A DNA stretch of 64,000 nt from Streptomyces mirabilis (GCF_018310535.1 NZ_CP074102.1:4774001-4838000), one strand, 5' to 3'; positions 24,010-32,463 are shown, counted from the stretch's first letter. The notes: generated from the sequence alone by a model not told the origin. Program-made: numbers and translations.

Positions 24010-24786
24010 ATGGGCAAGCTGGACGGACGCGTCGTCATCGTCACCGGGGCGGCGCGCGGGCAGGGCGAGCAGGAGGCGCGGCTGTTCGCCGCGGAGGGTG
24101 CCAGGGTCGTCGTCGCGGACGTGCTCGACGACCGGGGCGAGGACGTGGCCAAGGAGCTGGACGCGCTCTACGTCCACCTCGACGTGGGCCGGGAGGACGA
24201 CTGGGCGGCCGCCGTCGCCGCCGTGAAGGGCGCGTACGGGCGGATCGACGGGCTGGTAAACAACGCGGGCATCCTGCGCTTCAACGCCCTCGTGGACACC
24301 CCGTTGGACGAGTTCCTCCAGGTCGTGCAGGTCAACCAGGTCGGCTGCTTCCTCGGGATCAAGACGGTGGCGGGGGAGATCGCCGCGGCCGGCGGGGGCA
24401 CGATCGTCAACACGGCCTCGTACACCGCGATGACCGGGATGGCGGCCGTGGGCACGTACACGGCGACCAAGCACGCCATCCTCGGCCTCACCCGCGTCGC
24501 CGCCCTGGAGCTGGCGCACCAGCGGATACGGGTCAACGCCATCTGCCCGGGCGCCGTCGACACCCCCATGTCGAACCCGGCCCAGCTCGACCCGACGGCC
24601 GACCCGGAGGAGATGACCAGGGCCCTGGACGAGCTGTACAGCAAGCTCGTGCCGCTCGGGCGGGTGGGCAGGCCCGAGGAGGTCGCCCGGCTCGCCCTCT
24701 TCCTGACCTCCGAGGACTCCTCGTACATCACCGGGCAGCCGTTCGTGATCGACGGGGGGTGGCTGGCGGGGGTCAGCGTTCTGTGA
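24010..24786 (+). CDS. Short-chain dehydrogenase/reductase
   Basis: 258 residues, start ATG 24010 after GGGAG. Classical SDR: cofactor loop TGAARGQGEQEARLF (the second Gly pair is G-Q-G), DVLDD as the adenine-binding acid, NNAGI (about residue 85), catalytic Ser in NTASYTAMTG, then Y-x-x-x-K as YTATKHA (about residue 155-159), and PGAVDTPMSNPAQ. The Asp after strand beta-2 (VVVADVLDD) suggests NAD(H). It follows the LLM gene by about 50 bases in the operon led by operator E; operator F lies 12 bases after its stop, at the start of the next transcription unit. The substrate is probably an alcohol or ketone of the shared pathway. Confidence 0.85.
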   Translation: MGKLDGRVVIVTGAARGQGEQEARLFAAEGARVVVADVLDDRGEDVAKELDALYVHLDVGREDDWAAAVAAVKGAYGRIDGLVNNAGILRFNALVDTPLDEFLQVVQVNQVGCFLGIKTVAGEIAAAGGGTIVNTASYTAMTGMAAVGTYTATKHAILGLTRVAALELAHQRIRVNAICPGAVDTPMSNPAQLDPTADPEEMTRALDELYSKLVPLGRVGRPEEVARLALFLTSEDSSYITGQPFVIDGGWLAGVSVL

Positions 24787-24797
24787 GGCCCAGCACC

Positions 24798-24816
24798 AGC
24801 TGACGGTTCGTCAGCT
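24798..24816. promoter_or_regulatory. Operator F (TGACGGNNCGTCA family, exact)
   Basis: AGCTGACGGTTCGTCAGCT is a near-perfect 19-bp palindrome, 12 bases after the SDR stop and 62 bp (centre to centre) before operator G. The two sites may let a dimer pair bind across the promoter. Confidence 0.8.
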
Positions 24817-24859
24817 ATTGACGCTTCACGGGCTCGGTGCAACAGTCGGCGGCAAGTAG

Positions 24860-24878
24860 ATCTGACGGAACGTCAGAT
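24860..24878. promoter_or_regulatory. Operator G (TGACGGNNCGTCA family, exact and fully palindromic)
   Basis: ATCTGACGGAACGTCAGAT is a perfect palindrome around one central base, 26 bases before the LLM start at 24904. A TACGAAT follows at 24878-24884 and could serve as a -10 element, which the operator would overlap. This is the best single copy in the window. Confidence 0.85.
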
Positions 24879-24903
24879 ACGAATGTGGGGACGGTGAACC
24901 TCC

Positions 24904-26022
24904 TTGGAATTCGGGCTCTTTGTACAGGGATACGTGGGCAAGCGCGCCGAGACCGACCCGCTCGCGGAGCACAAGGCGCTGATGGAGGAGACCGAGTACG
25001 TCATCCAGGCGGACAAGTCCGGCTTCAAGTACGCCTGGGCGTCCGAGCACCACTTCCTGGAGGAGTACTCGCACCTCTCGGCGAACGACGTCTACCTCGG
25101 CTATCTCGCCCACGCCACGGACCGCATCCACCTCGGCTCGGGCATCTTCAACCCGCTCGCCCAGGTCAACCACCCGGTGAAGGTCGCCGAGAAGGTCGCC
25201 ATGCTCGACCACCTCAGCGAGAACCGCTTCGAGTTCGGCAGCGGACGGGGCGCGGGCAGCCACGAGATCCTCGGCTTCCTCCCCGGCATCACCGACATGA
25301 ACTACACCAAGGAGATCTGGGAAGAGACCATCGCCGAGTTCCCGAAGATGTGGCTCCAGGACGAGTACGTCGGGTTCCAGGGCAAGCACTGGCAGCTCCC
25401 GCCCCGCAAGGTGCTCCCCAAGCCGTACGGGAAGGCGCACCCCGCGATGTGGTACGCCGCCGGGTCGCCACCCTCGTACGCCATGGCCGCCCGCAAGGGC
25501 CTGGGCGTGCTCGGCTTCAGCGTGCAGAAGGTCTCCGACATGGAGTGGGTGCTCCAGCAGTACAAGACCGCCATCGTGGACGCCGAGCCCGTCGGGGCCT
25601 TCGTCAACGACAACGTGATGGTGACGACGACGGCCATCTGCGCGCCGACCCACGACGAGGCGATACGGATCGCGGTCGGCGGCGGACTGCACTACCTCCC
25701 CTCCCTCGTCTTCCGCTACCACGACACCTTCCCGCGCCCCGAGGGCTTCCCCGTCTGGCCGGAGACGCTCCCCGAGTACAACGCGGAGTTCGTCGAACTC
25801 CTCATCGAGGAGGAGCTGTTGATCTGTGGTGACCCGGACGAGGTGCTCACCCAGTGCAAGCGGTGGGAGCAGGCGGGAGCCGACCAGCTCTCCTTCGGGC
25901 TGCCGGTCGGGGTCCCGAAGGAGGAGACCCTGCAGACGATCCGGCTGATCGGCGAGCACGTGATTCCGAAGATCGACACGGATCCGGTGCACCGGACGAC
26001 CCGTTTCCGGCAAGCGGTCTGA
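24904..26022 (+). CDS. Luciferase-like F420/FMN-dependent oxidoreductase (long form)
   Basis: 372 residues from TTG 24904. MEFGLFVQGYVG begins the first strand; then EYVIQADKSGFKYAWASEHHF with the E-H-H motif common to LLM monooxygenases, LGSGIFNPLAQVNHPVKVAEKVAMLDHLSENRFEFGSGRG, and AMWYAAGSPPSYAMAARKGLGVLGFSV. The long C-terminal part carries a TFPRPEGFPVWPETLPEYN insert and a CGDPDEVLTQCKRWEQAGADQLSF closing helix. It is longer than and clearly different from the LLM at 23009, so the two probably act on different steps. It heads an operon with the amidohydrolase and the aldehyde dehydrogenase below. Operators F and G control it. Confidence 0.85.
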   Translation: MEFGLFVQGYVGKRAETDPLAEHKALMEETEYVIQADKSGFKYAWASEHHFLEEYSHLSANDVYLGYLAHATDRIHLGSGIFNPLAQVNHPVKVAEKVAMLDHLSENRFEFGSGRGAGSHEILGFLPGITDMNYTKEIWEETIAEFPKMWLQDEYVGFQGKHWQLPPRKVLPKPYGKAHPAMWYAAGSPPSYAMAARKGLGVLGFSVQKVSDMEWVLQQYKTAIVDAEPVGAFVNDNVMVTTTAICAPTHDEAIRIAVGGGLHYLPSLVFRYHDTFPRPEGFPVWPETLPEYNAEFVELLIEEELLICGDPDEVLTQCKRWEQAGADQLSFGLPVGVPKEETLQTIRLIGEHVIPKIDTDPVHRTTRFRQAV

Positions 26023-26035
26023 GGAGGGTGCGGCC

Positions 26036-27766
26036 ATGCTCGACCACGTCATCAAGGGCGCGACCGTCGTGGACGGCACGGGCGCGCCCGGCTACACCGC
26101 GGACGTCGCCATCCGCGACGGCCGTATCGCCGCGATCGGCACCGTCACGGAGGCGTCCCGCACGAGCGAGGACGCCTCCGGTCTCGTCCTGGCCCCCGGA
26201 TTCGTCGACCCGCACACGCACTACGACGCCCAGCTCTTCTGGGACCCCTACGCCACCCCGTCCCTGAACCACGGGGTGACGACGGTCGCGGGCGGCAACT
26301 GCGGCTTCACCCTCGCCCCGCTGAATCCGGCACGGCCCGAGGACGCCGACTACACGCGCCGCATGATGTCCAAGGTCGAGGGGATGTCGCTGGTCGCCCT
26401 GGAGGAGGGGGCGCCCTGGAACTGGCACAGCTTCGGCGACTACCTCGACGCCCTGGAGGGGCGGATCGCCGTCAACGCGGGCTTCATGGTGGGGCACTGC
26501 GCGCTGCGGCGGTACGTCATGGGCGCGGACGCGGTGGGCGGGCAGCCGACCGGGGAACAGCTGGAGCAGATGCTCGCCCTCTTCCACGAGGCGATGGAGG
26601 CGGGAGCCTGGGGCCTGTCCACCACCCAGTCCTCCACCCACTCCGACGGCGACGGGAAACCGGTGGCGTCCCGGCACGCGAAACCTGCGGAGTTGCTGGC
26701 TTTGAGCAGGGCCGTCGGCGAGCACGAGGGCACCCAGATCGAGGCGATCGTCGCCGGCTGCCTCGACCAGTTCAGCGACGACGAGATCGACCTCTTCGTC
26801 GAGATGAGCGCCGCGGCGGGCCGCCCGCTCAACTGGAACGTGCTGACCGTCGACGCCGCCGTCCCCGAGCGCGTGCCGAGGCAACTGGTCGCGAGCGAAC
26901 GGGCGCGGAAGGCGGGCGGCCGGGTGGTGGCCCTCACCATGCCGATCCTCACCCCCATGAACATGTCCCTGGGCACGTTCTGCGCGCTGAACCTGATCCC
27001 CGGGTGGGGGCCGATCCTCGCCCTGCCCGTCCCGGAGCGCATCGCACGGCTGCGGGACCTCTCCGTGCGGGCCGAGATGCTGGCCCGGGCGAACAGTAAG
27101 GAGGCGGGCGTCTTCCGCCGCCTCGCCAACTTCGGCCGGTACGTCATCGGGGACACCTACAGCCCGGCGAACGACGGCCTCACCGGGCAGGTCGTGAAGG
27201 ACATCGCGGCCCGGCGCCACCAGGAACCCTTCGAGTGCCTGGTCGAGATCTGCGCGCACGACGACCTGCGGACGGTGCTGTGGCCCATGCCCACCGACAA
27301 CGACACCGACTCCTGGACGCTGCGCGCCGAGACCTGGCAGCACCCGGACGTCATGCTCGGCGGCTCGGACGCGGGGGCCCATCTGGACCGCATGTGCGGG
27401 GCCCCGTACACGACCCGGTTCCTCGGGGACTGTCTGCGCGGGCGGAAGCTGACCACCCTGGAGGCGGCCGTGAAGATGCTCACGGACGACCCGGCGCGGC
27501 TCTTCGGACTGAGGGAACGCGGGCGGATCGCGGAGGGCTTCCATGCGGACCTCGTGCTGTTCGACCCGGAGCGCATCGACGCCGGCAAGGCCACCCTGGT
27601 GCACGACCTGCCGGGAGACAGCCCGCGACTCGACTCCAAGGCGATCGGCATCACGGCGGTCTGGGTCAACGGCGTCGAGTCGATCCGGGGGGACGTGGTG
27701 ACGGGCGCCGTCCCCGGGAAGGTTCTCCGCTCCGGGCGGGACACGCAGACGGTGAGCACGCGGTGA
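26036..27766 (+). CDS. D-aminoacylase/dihydroorotase-like amidohydrolase (subtype 1)
   Basis: 576 residues, ATG 26036 after GAGGAGG. Landmarks: LDHVIKGATVVDGTGAPGYTADVAIRDGRIAAIG, APGFVDPHTHYDAQLFWDPYATPS with the HxH metal ligands, GVTTVAGGNCGFTLAPL, GFMVGHCALRRYVMG, QSSTHSDGDGKPVASRHA, and GGSDAGAHLDRMCGAPYTTRFLGDCLR with the catalytic Asp; the closing RIAEGFHADLVLFDPERI is the usual beta-sandwich end. The family (N-acyl-D-amino-acid deacylase-like) hydrolyses amide or cyclic amide/lactam-type bonds, which may hint that the substrate of this pathway has such a group. The next gene overlaps by four bases (GTGA). Confidence 0.85.
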   Translation: MLDHVIKGATVVDGTGAPGYTADVAIRDGRIAAIGTVTEASRTSEDASGLVLAPGFVDPHTHYDAQLFWDPYATPSLNHGVTTVAGGNCGFTLAPLNPARPEDADYTRRMMSKVEGMSLVALEEGAPWNWHSFGDYLDALEGRIAVNAGFMVGHCALRRYVMGADAVGGQPTGEQLEQMLALFHEAMEAGAWGLSTTQSSTHSDGDGKPVASRHAKPAELLALSRAVGEHEGTQIEAIVAGCLDQFSDDEIDLFVEMSAAAGRPLNWNVLTVDAAVPERVPRQLVASERARKAGGRVVALTMPILTPMNMSLGTFCALNLIPGWGPILALPVPERIARLRDLSVRAEMLARANSKEAGVFRRLANFGRYVIGDTYSPANDGLTGQVVKDIAARRHQEPFECLVEICAHDDLRTVLWPMPTDNDTDSWTLRAETWQHPDVMLGGSDAGAHLDRMCGAPYTTRFLGDCLRGRKLTTLEAAVKMLTDDPARLFGLRERGRIAEGFHADLVLFDPERIDAGKATLVHDLPGDSPRLDSKAIGITAVWVNGVESIRGDVVTGAVPGKVLRSGRDTQTVSTR

Positions 27767-29238
27767 CCGATGTGCGGGGGGCGGGCGACGAGCGGCGGCT
27801 GTTCATCGGCGGCTCCTGGGTGGAGCCCGACGACGGGCACTACGAGGTGATCGACCCGGCGACGGAGGGTGTCGTCGGGATGGCGCCGGAGGCCTCGCGG
27901 AGGCAGGTGCACGCGGCCGCCGCCGCGGCCCGGGAGGCCTTCGGCCCGTGGTCACGGACGCCCCCCGAGGAGCGCGCGGCGCTCCTCGGCCGGGCGGCGG
28001 ACATCATCCGGCGCAACTTCCTCCCCTACGCCGATCTCGCCCAGGCCGAGAGCGGTGCCACGACCGGGACCGCGCGCGGGATGCAGGTGGGGGTGGGCGC
28101 GGCCCGTTTCCGGCGTTACGCGCGCGTGGAGCCCGTCGAGCAGCCGCTGCCGCCGCAGATCAACGAGGCCGGGCCGTTCGGGAAGGCGGCGGTGATGGGC
28201 GCCCTCGCCGTCCGCCAGCCGGTCGGCGTGGTCACCTGCGTCACTTCCTACAACAACCCCTGGGCCAACCCGGCCGGGAAGATCGCCCCCGCCCTGGCCA
28301 TGGGCAACACGGTGGTCGTGAAGCCCGCCCCGCAGGACCCGCTCTCCGTGTACCGGATGGCTCAGGTCCTGGAGGCGGCGGGCGTACCGGCGGGTGTCGT
28401 GAACGTGGTGAGCGGTTCGCGCGCGGAGGTCGGCGAGGCGGCCGTGGACTGCGAGGACGTGGACATGGTCAGCTTCACCGGCTCGACGGCGGTGGGGCAG
28501 CGCATCGCCGAGGTGTGCGGGCGGGGGATGAAACGCCAGCTGATGGAGCTGGGCGGGAAGGGCGCGGCGGTCGTCTTCGACGACGCGGACGTCGAGTCGG
28601 CGGTGCTCGGCATCGGCACGACGTTCTCCTTCTACAGCGGCCAGATCTGCACGGCGCCGACGAGGGTGATCGCACAGCGGGGTGTCCACGACCGCCTGGT
28701 CGAGCAACTGGCCGCGTACGCCGGGCGGTTGACGGTCGGGGATCCGCGGGAGCCCGGGACGGTCGTCGGGCCGGTCATCTCGGCGGCCCACCGGGACCGG
28801 GTCGAGGCCTACGTCGAACTCGGCCGCAAGGAGGGCGCGCGGATCGTCACGGGCGGCACGCGCCCCCCGTACGACCGCGGCTTCTACGTCGCCCCGACCC
28901 TCCTCGCGGACTGCACCCCCGACATGAGGGTGGTCCGCGAGGAGATCTTCGGGCCCGTCGTCGTGGTCGTGCCCTTCGACGACGAGGAGGAAGGCATCGC
29001 CCTCGCCAACGACAGCGACTACGGGCTGATCGACTACGTCTGGTCGGGCGACGTCGCCCGCGCCTTCCGCGTCGCCCGCGCGCTGCGTGCGGGCGGGGTG
29101 GGCGTCAACACCGTCGGCCGCAACATGGAGGCGCCGTTCGGCGGCTTCAAGAAGAGCGGGGTGGGGCGGGACGTGGGGTCGTACGCACTGCACGCGTACA
29201 GCGAGGTGCAGGCGATCGTGTGGCCGTCGGGGAACTAG
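27763..29238 (+). CDS. NAD(P)-dependent aldehyde dehydrogenase
   Basis: 491 residues from GTG 27763, overlapping the stop of the amidohydrolase. ALDH landmarks: AAREAFGPWSRTPPEERAALL, VTSYNNPWANPAGKIAPALAMGNTVVVKPAPQDPLS, VSFTGSTAVGQRIAEVCG, LMELGGKGAAVVFDDAD with the general-base Glu near 262, SFYSGQICTAPTRVIAQ with the catalytic Cys near 297, DRGFYVAPTLLAD, REEIFGPVVVVVPFDDEEE, and GVNTVGRNMEAPFGGFKKSGVGRDVG. It oxidises an aldehyde released by the pathway, probably by the upstream enzymes or by a retro-aldol step. It ends the operon; a terminator follows. Confidence 0.92.
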   Translation: MTDVRGAGDERRLFIGGSWVEPDDGHYEVIDPATEGVVGMAPEASRRQVHAAAAAAREAFGPWSRTPPEERAALLGRAADIIRRNFLPYADLAQAESGATTGTARGMQVGVGAARFRRYARVEPVEQPLPPQINEAGPFGKAAVMGALAVRQPVGVVTCVTSYNNPWANPAGKIAPALAMGNTVVVKPAPQDPLSVYRMAQVLEAAGVPAGVVNVVSGSRAEVGEAAVDCEDVDMVSFTGSTAVGQRIAEVCGRGMKRQLMELGGKGAAVVFDDADVESAVLGIGTTFSFYSGQICTAPTRVIAQRGVHDRLVEQLAAYAGRLTVGDPREPGTVVGPVISAAHRDRVEAYVELGRKEGARIVTGGTRPPYDRGFYVAPTLLADCTPDMRVVREEIFGPVVVVVPFDDEEEGIALANDSDYGLIDYVWSGDVARAFRVARALRAGGVGVNTVGRNMEAPFGGFKKSGVGRDVGSYALHAYSEVQAIVWPSGN

Positions 29239-29258
29239 GGCCTCTGCGGCATGACCGG

Positions 29259-29283
29259 CCGGACAGGCCTTGGGCCTGCCCGG
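29259..29283 (+). terminator. Hairpin ending the catabolic operon
   Basis: CCGGACAGGCC and GGCCTGCCCGG pair around a TTG loop, with one mismatch, 21 bases after the stop at 29238. Confidence 0.6.
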
Positions 29284-29393
29284 ACCGGCGGGGTGCGTCA
29301 TCCGGGCGGGGTGCCGAACCCGTCCGGCATGGTTCCGGGGCTCGCGGCGTCACGCGGCGGATGCTGATGACTCCCACCCGGCAGGAGAGGCCC

Positions 29394-29975
29394 ATGAACC
29401 ACCCCAGCCCTCAAGTAACCCGAAGGGCGGCATCCACCGGAGCGGGAGGTGACAGCGCAGGCCAGGCCGGGGTCATCGGCATCGGACTCGCCGCTGTGCT
29501 GACGTTCGCACTCGCGCAGGGTTCCTGGCAGTGGTTCTCCACGTACATCGGGGTGACGCTTCTCGCCGTGATCTTCGCCTTTCAGCGGCGGTCGGCATGG
29601 ACGCCCGGCATCCGGTCGGCATACATGCGCGGGCTGGTCGCGTATTCGCTGGTCGTCGGCCTGTGCGTGGCGATCGCACTGGCCCCCATGATGCAGCGCT
29701 GGGCCTGGCTGTTTCCGATGTCGGGCACGCGTAGCGGGTGCGAGGGGAAAGGCAGGTACGAGGCCATCAAGTCGGAGGCCGCGCTGGCGAACCTGGCGGA
29801 TCGCGACGGCGCCGCCCTGGCGTACGCACAGCAGGCCCAGAGCGATGAGGCCGTCGCCGACTGCCTGGCGGCCACGACGACCCTGTGGCTGCCCCTGTAC
29901 GGAGCCGGGGTGGCCGTGCTGGTAGGCGCGGGTGCGTGGGCCCGCGACCGGGCTCGGGCGACGAAGGAGCCTTAG
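29394..29975 (+). CDS. Small integral membrane protein, function unknown
   Basis: 193 residues from ATG 29394, which follows GGAGAGG by five bases (an upstream in-frame ATG at 29364 is less well placed). Four hydrophobic segments are visible: VIGIGLAAVLTFALA, FSTYIGVTLLAVIFAF, LVAYSLVVGLCVAIALAP and TTTLWLPLYGAGVAVLVGAGAWA. Between the third and fourth is a soluble loop of about 60 residues with two Cys (GCEGKGRYEAIKSEAALANLAD and VADCLAATT), which could form a disulfide outside. Nothing in the sequence identifies a family. It stands alone between a terminator and the HTH gene. Confidence 0.65.
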   Translation: MNHPSPQVTRRAASTGAGGDSAGQAGVIGIGLAAVLTFALAQGSWQWFSTYIGVTLLAVIFAFQRRSAWTPGIRSAYMRGLVAYSLVVGLCVAIALAPMMQRWAWLFPMSGTRSGCEGKGRYEAIKSEAALANLADRDGAALAYAQQAQSDEAVADCLAATTTLWLPLYGAGVAVLVGAGAWARDRARATKEP

Positions 29976-30032
29976 GGCCTGTCCGGCGTGGTGAGTACGG
30001 CGAACATGGAAACACCGGCCCCGATGGGGTGC

Positions 30033-30653
30033 TCAGGCATCCTCCCTGAGGTTGGCGCGCTGGATCTGGCGGGCCAGGGTGCGGCGTACGGAGGCCGATT
30101 CGGTGGGGTTGGCCGTCGTGGGGCCGGGAAGGTCGAGGGCGCGGCTGATCTCGTCGTAGGCGTGCCGGTGGCCGCCGGGCAGAGTGGCCCGGTGCAGCCG
30201 CAGGTCCTCCTCGACCAGGCGCCGGAGTTCGTCGACGCTCTGGGGTGTGAAGTGCTTCTTTCCCCGGGCGACGGCGTTGAGGTGGCGGGTGCAGTGGGCG
30301 GTGTCGTGGAGGGTCTCGGAGATCTCCTCGGCGAGGCCCCAGAGGCGTCCCTGGAGCCAGGGGGTGTCGTGCTGGTCGAGGGAGAGGCGAGGCGGGGGTG
30401 ATGGATCGTCCCCCTTGTGCTTGGTGACCTGCTTGGACACGGCGGGCTGACTCATGCCGGTGAGGTGGGCGATCCTGTCCTGGGTCCAGCCGAGACCGGC
30501 GAAGAGTTTGATCATCTCGGCGCGTAGCCGGCGCATCTCCTCGCCCGCGCGGATGACGTCGTTCATGTCGGCGAACATCCGCTCGGCCTGCGCCTCGGTC
30601 AGGGGCCCGGTCGGGGGCTGGGGGGTTCGACGCGTGTCCTCTTCGGCTGCCAT
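30033..30653 (-). CDS. Helix-turn-helix regulator of unknown family
   Basis: 206 residues from ATG 30653. The centre has an HTH of the sigma-70 region 4/DNA-invertase kind: FAGLGWTQDRIAHLTGMSQPAVSKQVTKHKG, preceded by a helix (MFADMNDVIRAGEEMRRLRAEMIKL). The C-terminal half (ISETLHDTAHCTRHLNAVARGKKHF, RRLVEEDLRLHRATLP) is helical and unassigned. It is divergent from an alpha/beta hydrolase and separated from it by repeats of CTCGGTTAT, so I infer that it represses both promoters. The upstream extension of the frame to 30752 overlaps that operator and the hydrolase start, so it is not used. Confidence 0.7.
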   Translation of the reverse strand: MAAEEDTRRTPQPPTGPLTEAQAERMFADMNDVIRAGEEMRRLRAEMIKLFAGLGWTQDRIAHLTGMSQPAVSKQVTKHKGDDPSPPPRLSLDQHDTPWLQGRLWGLAEEISETLHDTAHCTRHLNAVARGKKHFTPQSVDELRRLVEEDLRLHRATLPGGHRHAYDEISRALDLPGPTTANPTESASVRRTLARQIQRANLREDA

Positions 30654-30655
30654 AG

Positions 30656-30672
30656 CTCGGTTATATACCGAG
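30656..30672. promoter_or_regulatory. Palindromic operator of the HTH/hydrolase pair
   Basis: CTCGGTTATATACCGAG is a 6+5+6 perfect inverted repeat three bases from the HTH start codon. Its left half, CTCGGTTAT, recurs at 30711-30719 next to the hydrolase start, so each promoter has one copy. AT-rich for this genome. Confidence 0.6.
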
Positions 30673-30738
30673 GTCGAGTGTCTCAGCCGAGCCATAACCT
30701 GGTTGTATAACTCGGTTATGGCTGTCAGGATCCGTGCC

Positions 30739-31581
30739 ATGCCCACCTTCACCGCACCTGATGGAACCCGCCTCGCCTACCGCCTGATGGGAGGCGGGAA
30801 CGGGGGCGGCGGCGATCCGGTCCTCTGTGTCCCCGGCGGCCCCACGGACTCCCGCTACCTCGGTGACCTCGGAGGCCTCTCCGCCCACCGTCGGCTGGCC
30901 GTCCTGGACCTGCGCGGTACCGGCCGGTCCGCGCTCCCGCACGACATCGCCGGCTACCGCTGCGACCGCCTGGTCGACGACGTCGAGGCGTTGCGCGCGC
31001 ACCTCGGGCCGGCCCGGCTCGACCTGCTCGGCCACTCCGCCGGAGCGAACGTCGTGACGCAGTACGCGGCCCGGTATCCGGAGCGCGTCGGCAGGCTCGC
31101 CCTGATCGGCCCCGGCACCCGGGCCGTCGGCATCGAGGTCACGGGGGAGGCGCGGCGCGCACTCGCGCGGCTCAGAGAGGACGAGCCCTGGTTCCCGGCG
31201 GCGTTCGGGGCCCTGGAGGCGATCGGCGCCGGAACGGGCAGCGACTGGGAGGCCATCGCCCCCTTCTTCTGGGGCCGCTGGGACGCCGCGGCGCGCCGGC
31301 ACCATACGGCGGCCCGGCCGCGCAACGCGGAAGCCGTGGCCCTCTTCGCGGCCGAGGGTGCCTTCGACCCGCCCGCCACCCGCGCCGCGCTCGCCGTCTG
31401 CCGGGCCCCCGCCCTGCTGCTCACCGGGGAGTTCGACCTGAACAGCCCGCCCGGGGCGACGGCCGAGTTCGCGGGGCTGTTCCCCGACGCGCGACTCGTC
31501 GTGCAGCCGGGGGCCGGTCATTACCCCTGGCTCGACGACGCCGGGCGGTTCGTGGCGACCGTAGCGGCGTTTCTGGGCTGA
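30739..31581 (+). CDS. Alpha/beta hydrolase (prolyl aminopeptidase-like)
   Basis: About 280 residues from ATG 30739 (MPTFTAPDGTRLAYRL), after AGGA; the in-frame ATG at 30718 overlaps the repeat and would add seven residues. Hydrolase landmarks: VLCVPGGPTDSRYLGDLGGL as oxyanion-side strand, VLDLRGTGRSALP, nucleophile elbow LLGHSAGANVV with Ser about residue 100, ALLLTGEFDLNSPPGAT with the acid, and the catalytic His in GAGHYPWLDD. The RGTGRS motif and overall size fit prolyl iminopeptidase-like members. Substrate unknown. The divergent HTH gene and shared operator suggest a self-contained detoxification or peptide-turnover unit. Confidence 0.8.
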   Translation: MPTFTAPDGTRLAYRLMGGGNGGGGDPVLCVPGGPTDSRYLGDLGGLSAHRRLAVLDLRGTGRSALPHDIAGYRCDRLVDDVEALRAHLGPARLDLLGHSAGANVVTQYAARYPERVGRLALIGPGTRAVGIEVTGEARRALARLREDEPWFPAAFGALEAIGAGTGSDWEAIAPFFWGRWDAAARRHHTAARPRNAEAVALFAAEGAFDPPATRAALAVCRAPALLLTGEFDLNSPPGATAEFAGLFPDARLVVQPGAGHYPWLDDAGRFVATVAAFLG

Positions 31582-31592
31582 GCGCGGCTGAC

Positions 31593-31653
31593 GGTAGCGT
31601 TGCTATCGAAATAGTGTTAGCGTTGCTCTCGTCGGGTGGTGAACGCCGCTACC
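31593..31653. promoter_or_regulatory. Array of three 15-bp operators with 23-bp period
   Basis: GGTAGCGTTGCTATC (31593-31607), GTTAGCGTTGCTCTC (31616-31630) and GTGAACGCCGCTACC (31639-31653) are centred at 31600, 31623 and 31646, exactly 23 bp apart. They fit a G-N-T-A-G-C NNN G-C-T-A-Y-C palindrome with increasing mismatch. A related site is at 33396. They lie before the first SDR, whose Shine-Dalgarno (GAGGAG) starts ten bases after the third copy. Confidence 0.7.
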
Positions 31654-31676
31654 CCGCGACATCGAGGAGCATCGTC

Positions 31677-32435
31677 ATGACCGAGCACTCCAGCACGTCG
31701 GGAACGTCCCGCCGAGTGGCCGTCGTCACGGGCGGATCCCGCGGAATCGGCCGGGAGGCCGCCGAGCGCCTCGCGGCCGACGGTTACGCCGTCGTCGTGA
31801 ACTACGCGGGCAACGAGGCCGAGGCCGACAAGACCGTCGCCGCGATCGCCGAGGCGGGCGGAGAAGCGATCGCCGTCCGCGCCGACGTGGCCGACGAGAC
31901 CGAGGTGGCCGCCCTCTTCGACGCCACCGAATCCGCCTTCGGCGGGGTGGACGTCGTCGTCCACGCGGCCGGTGTCATGGTTCTCGCGCCCCTGGTCGAC
32001 CTCGACCTCGACACGCTGGACCGCATGCACCGCACCAACATCCGCGGCACGTTCGTCGTCGACCAGCAGGCGGCACGACGGCTGCGCGCGGGCGGCGCGC
32101 TCATCAACTTCTCCAGCTCCGTGCTGGCGCTCGCGATCCCCGGGTACAGCGCGTACGCCGCCACCAAGGGTGCCGTCGAGGCCATGACCCTGATCGTCGC
32201 GCGTGAGCTGCGCGGCCGGGACGTCACCGTCAACGCCGTGGCCCCCGGCCCGACCGCCACCGCCCTCTTCCTGGACGGCAAGGACGAGGAGACCATCGCG
32301 CGGATGGCGGCCCAGCCGCCGCTGGAGCGCCTCGGCACCCCCCGGGACATCGCCGACGTGGTGTCCTTCCTCGCCGGTCCCGCGGGCCGCTGGGTCAACG
32401 GCCAGGTGCTGCGGGCCAACGGCGGCATCGCGTAA
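31677..32435 (+). CDS. SDR-family oxidoreductase (glucose/ribitol-type)
   Basis: 252 residues from ATG 31677, eight bases after GAGGAG. Motifs: VVTGGSRGIGREAAERL (TGxxxGIG), NYAGNEAEAD with the loop of NADP-type 3-oxoacyl-ACP reductase-like SDRs, VVHAAGVM in place of NNAG, NFSSSVLALAIPGYSAYAATKGAVEAM with catalytic Ser, Tyr and Lys (Y-A-A-T-K), and VNAVAPGPTATALFLDG. It is closest in pattern to FabG-like SDRs. First gene of an SDR-SDR-TetR operon that probably removes or modifies a xenobiotic or its own inducer. Confidence 0.87.
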   Translation: MTEHSSTSGTSRRVAVVTGGSRGIGREAAERLAADGYAVVVNYAGNEAEADKTVAAIAEAGGEAIAVRADVADETEVAALFDATESAFGGVDVVVHAAGVMVLAPLVDLDLDTLDRMHRTNIRGTFVVDQQAARRLRAGGALINFSSSVLALAIPGYSAYAATKGAVEAMTLIVARELRGRDVTVNAVAPGPTATALFLDGKDEETIARMAAQPPLERLGTPRDIADVVSFLAGPAGRWVNGQVLRANGGIA

Positions 32436-32463
32436 CCCACCCCAATCCAGAAGGAGTTCGGTC

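Noticed and set aside
12260..29238. A steroid-degradation gene set
   Set aside because: The FadD3-like, Ltp-like and DUF35 proteins fit the theme, but no ring-opening KshA/HsaC-type genes, no KstR2-like motif and no Mce transporter are in view. I therefore leave the substrate open.
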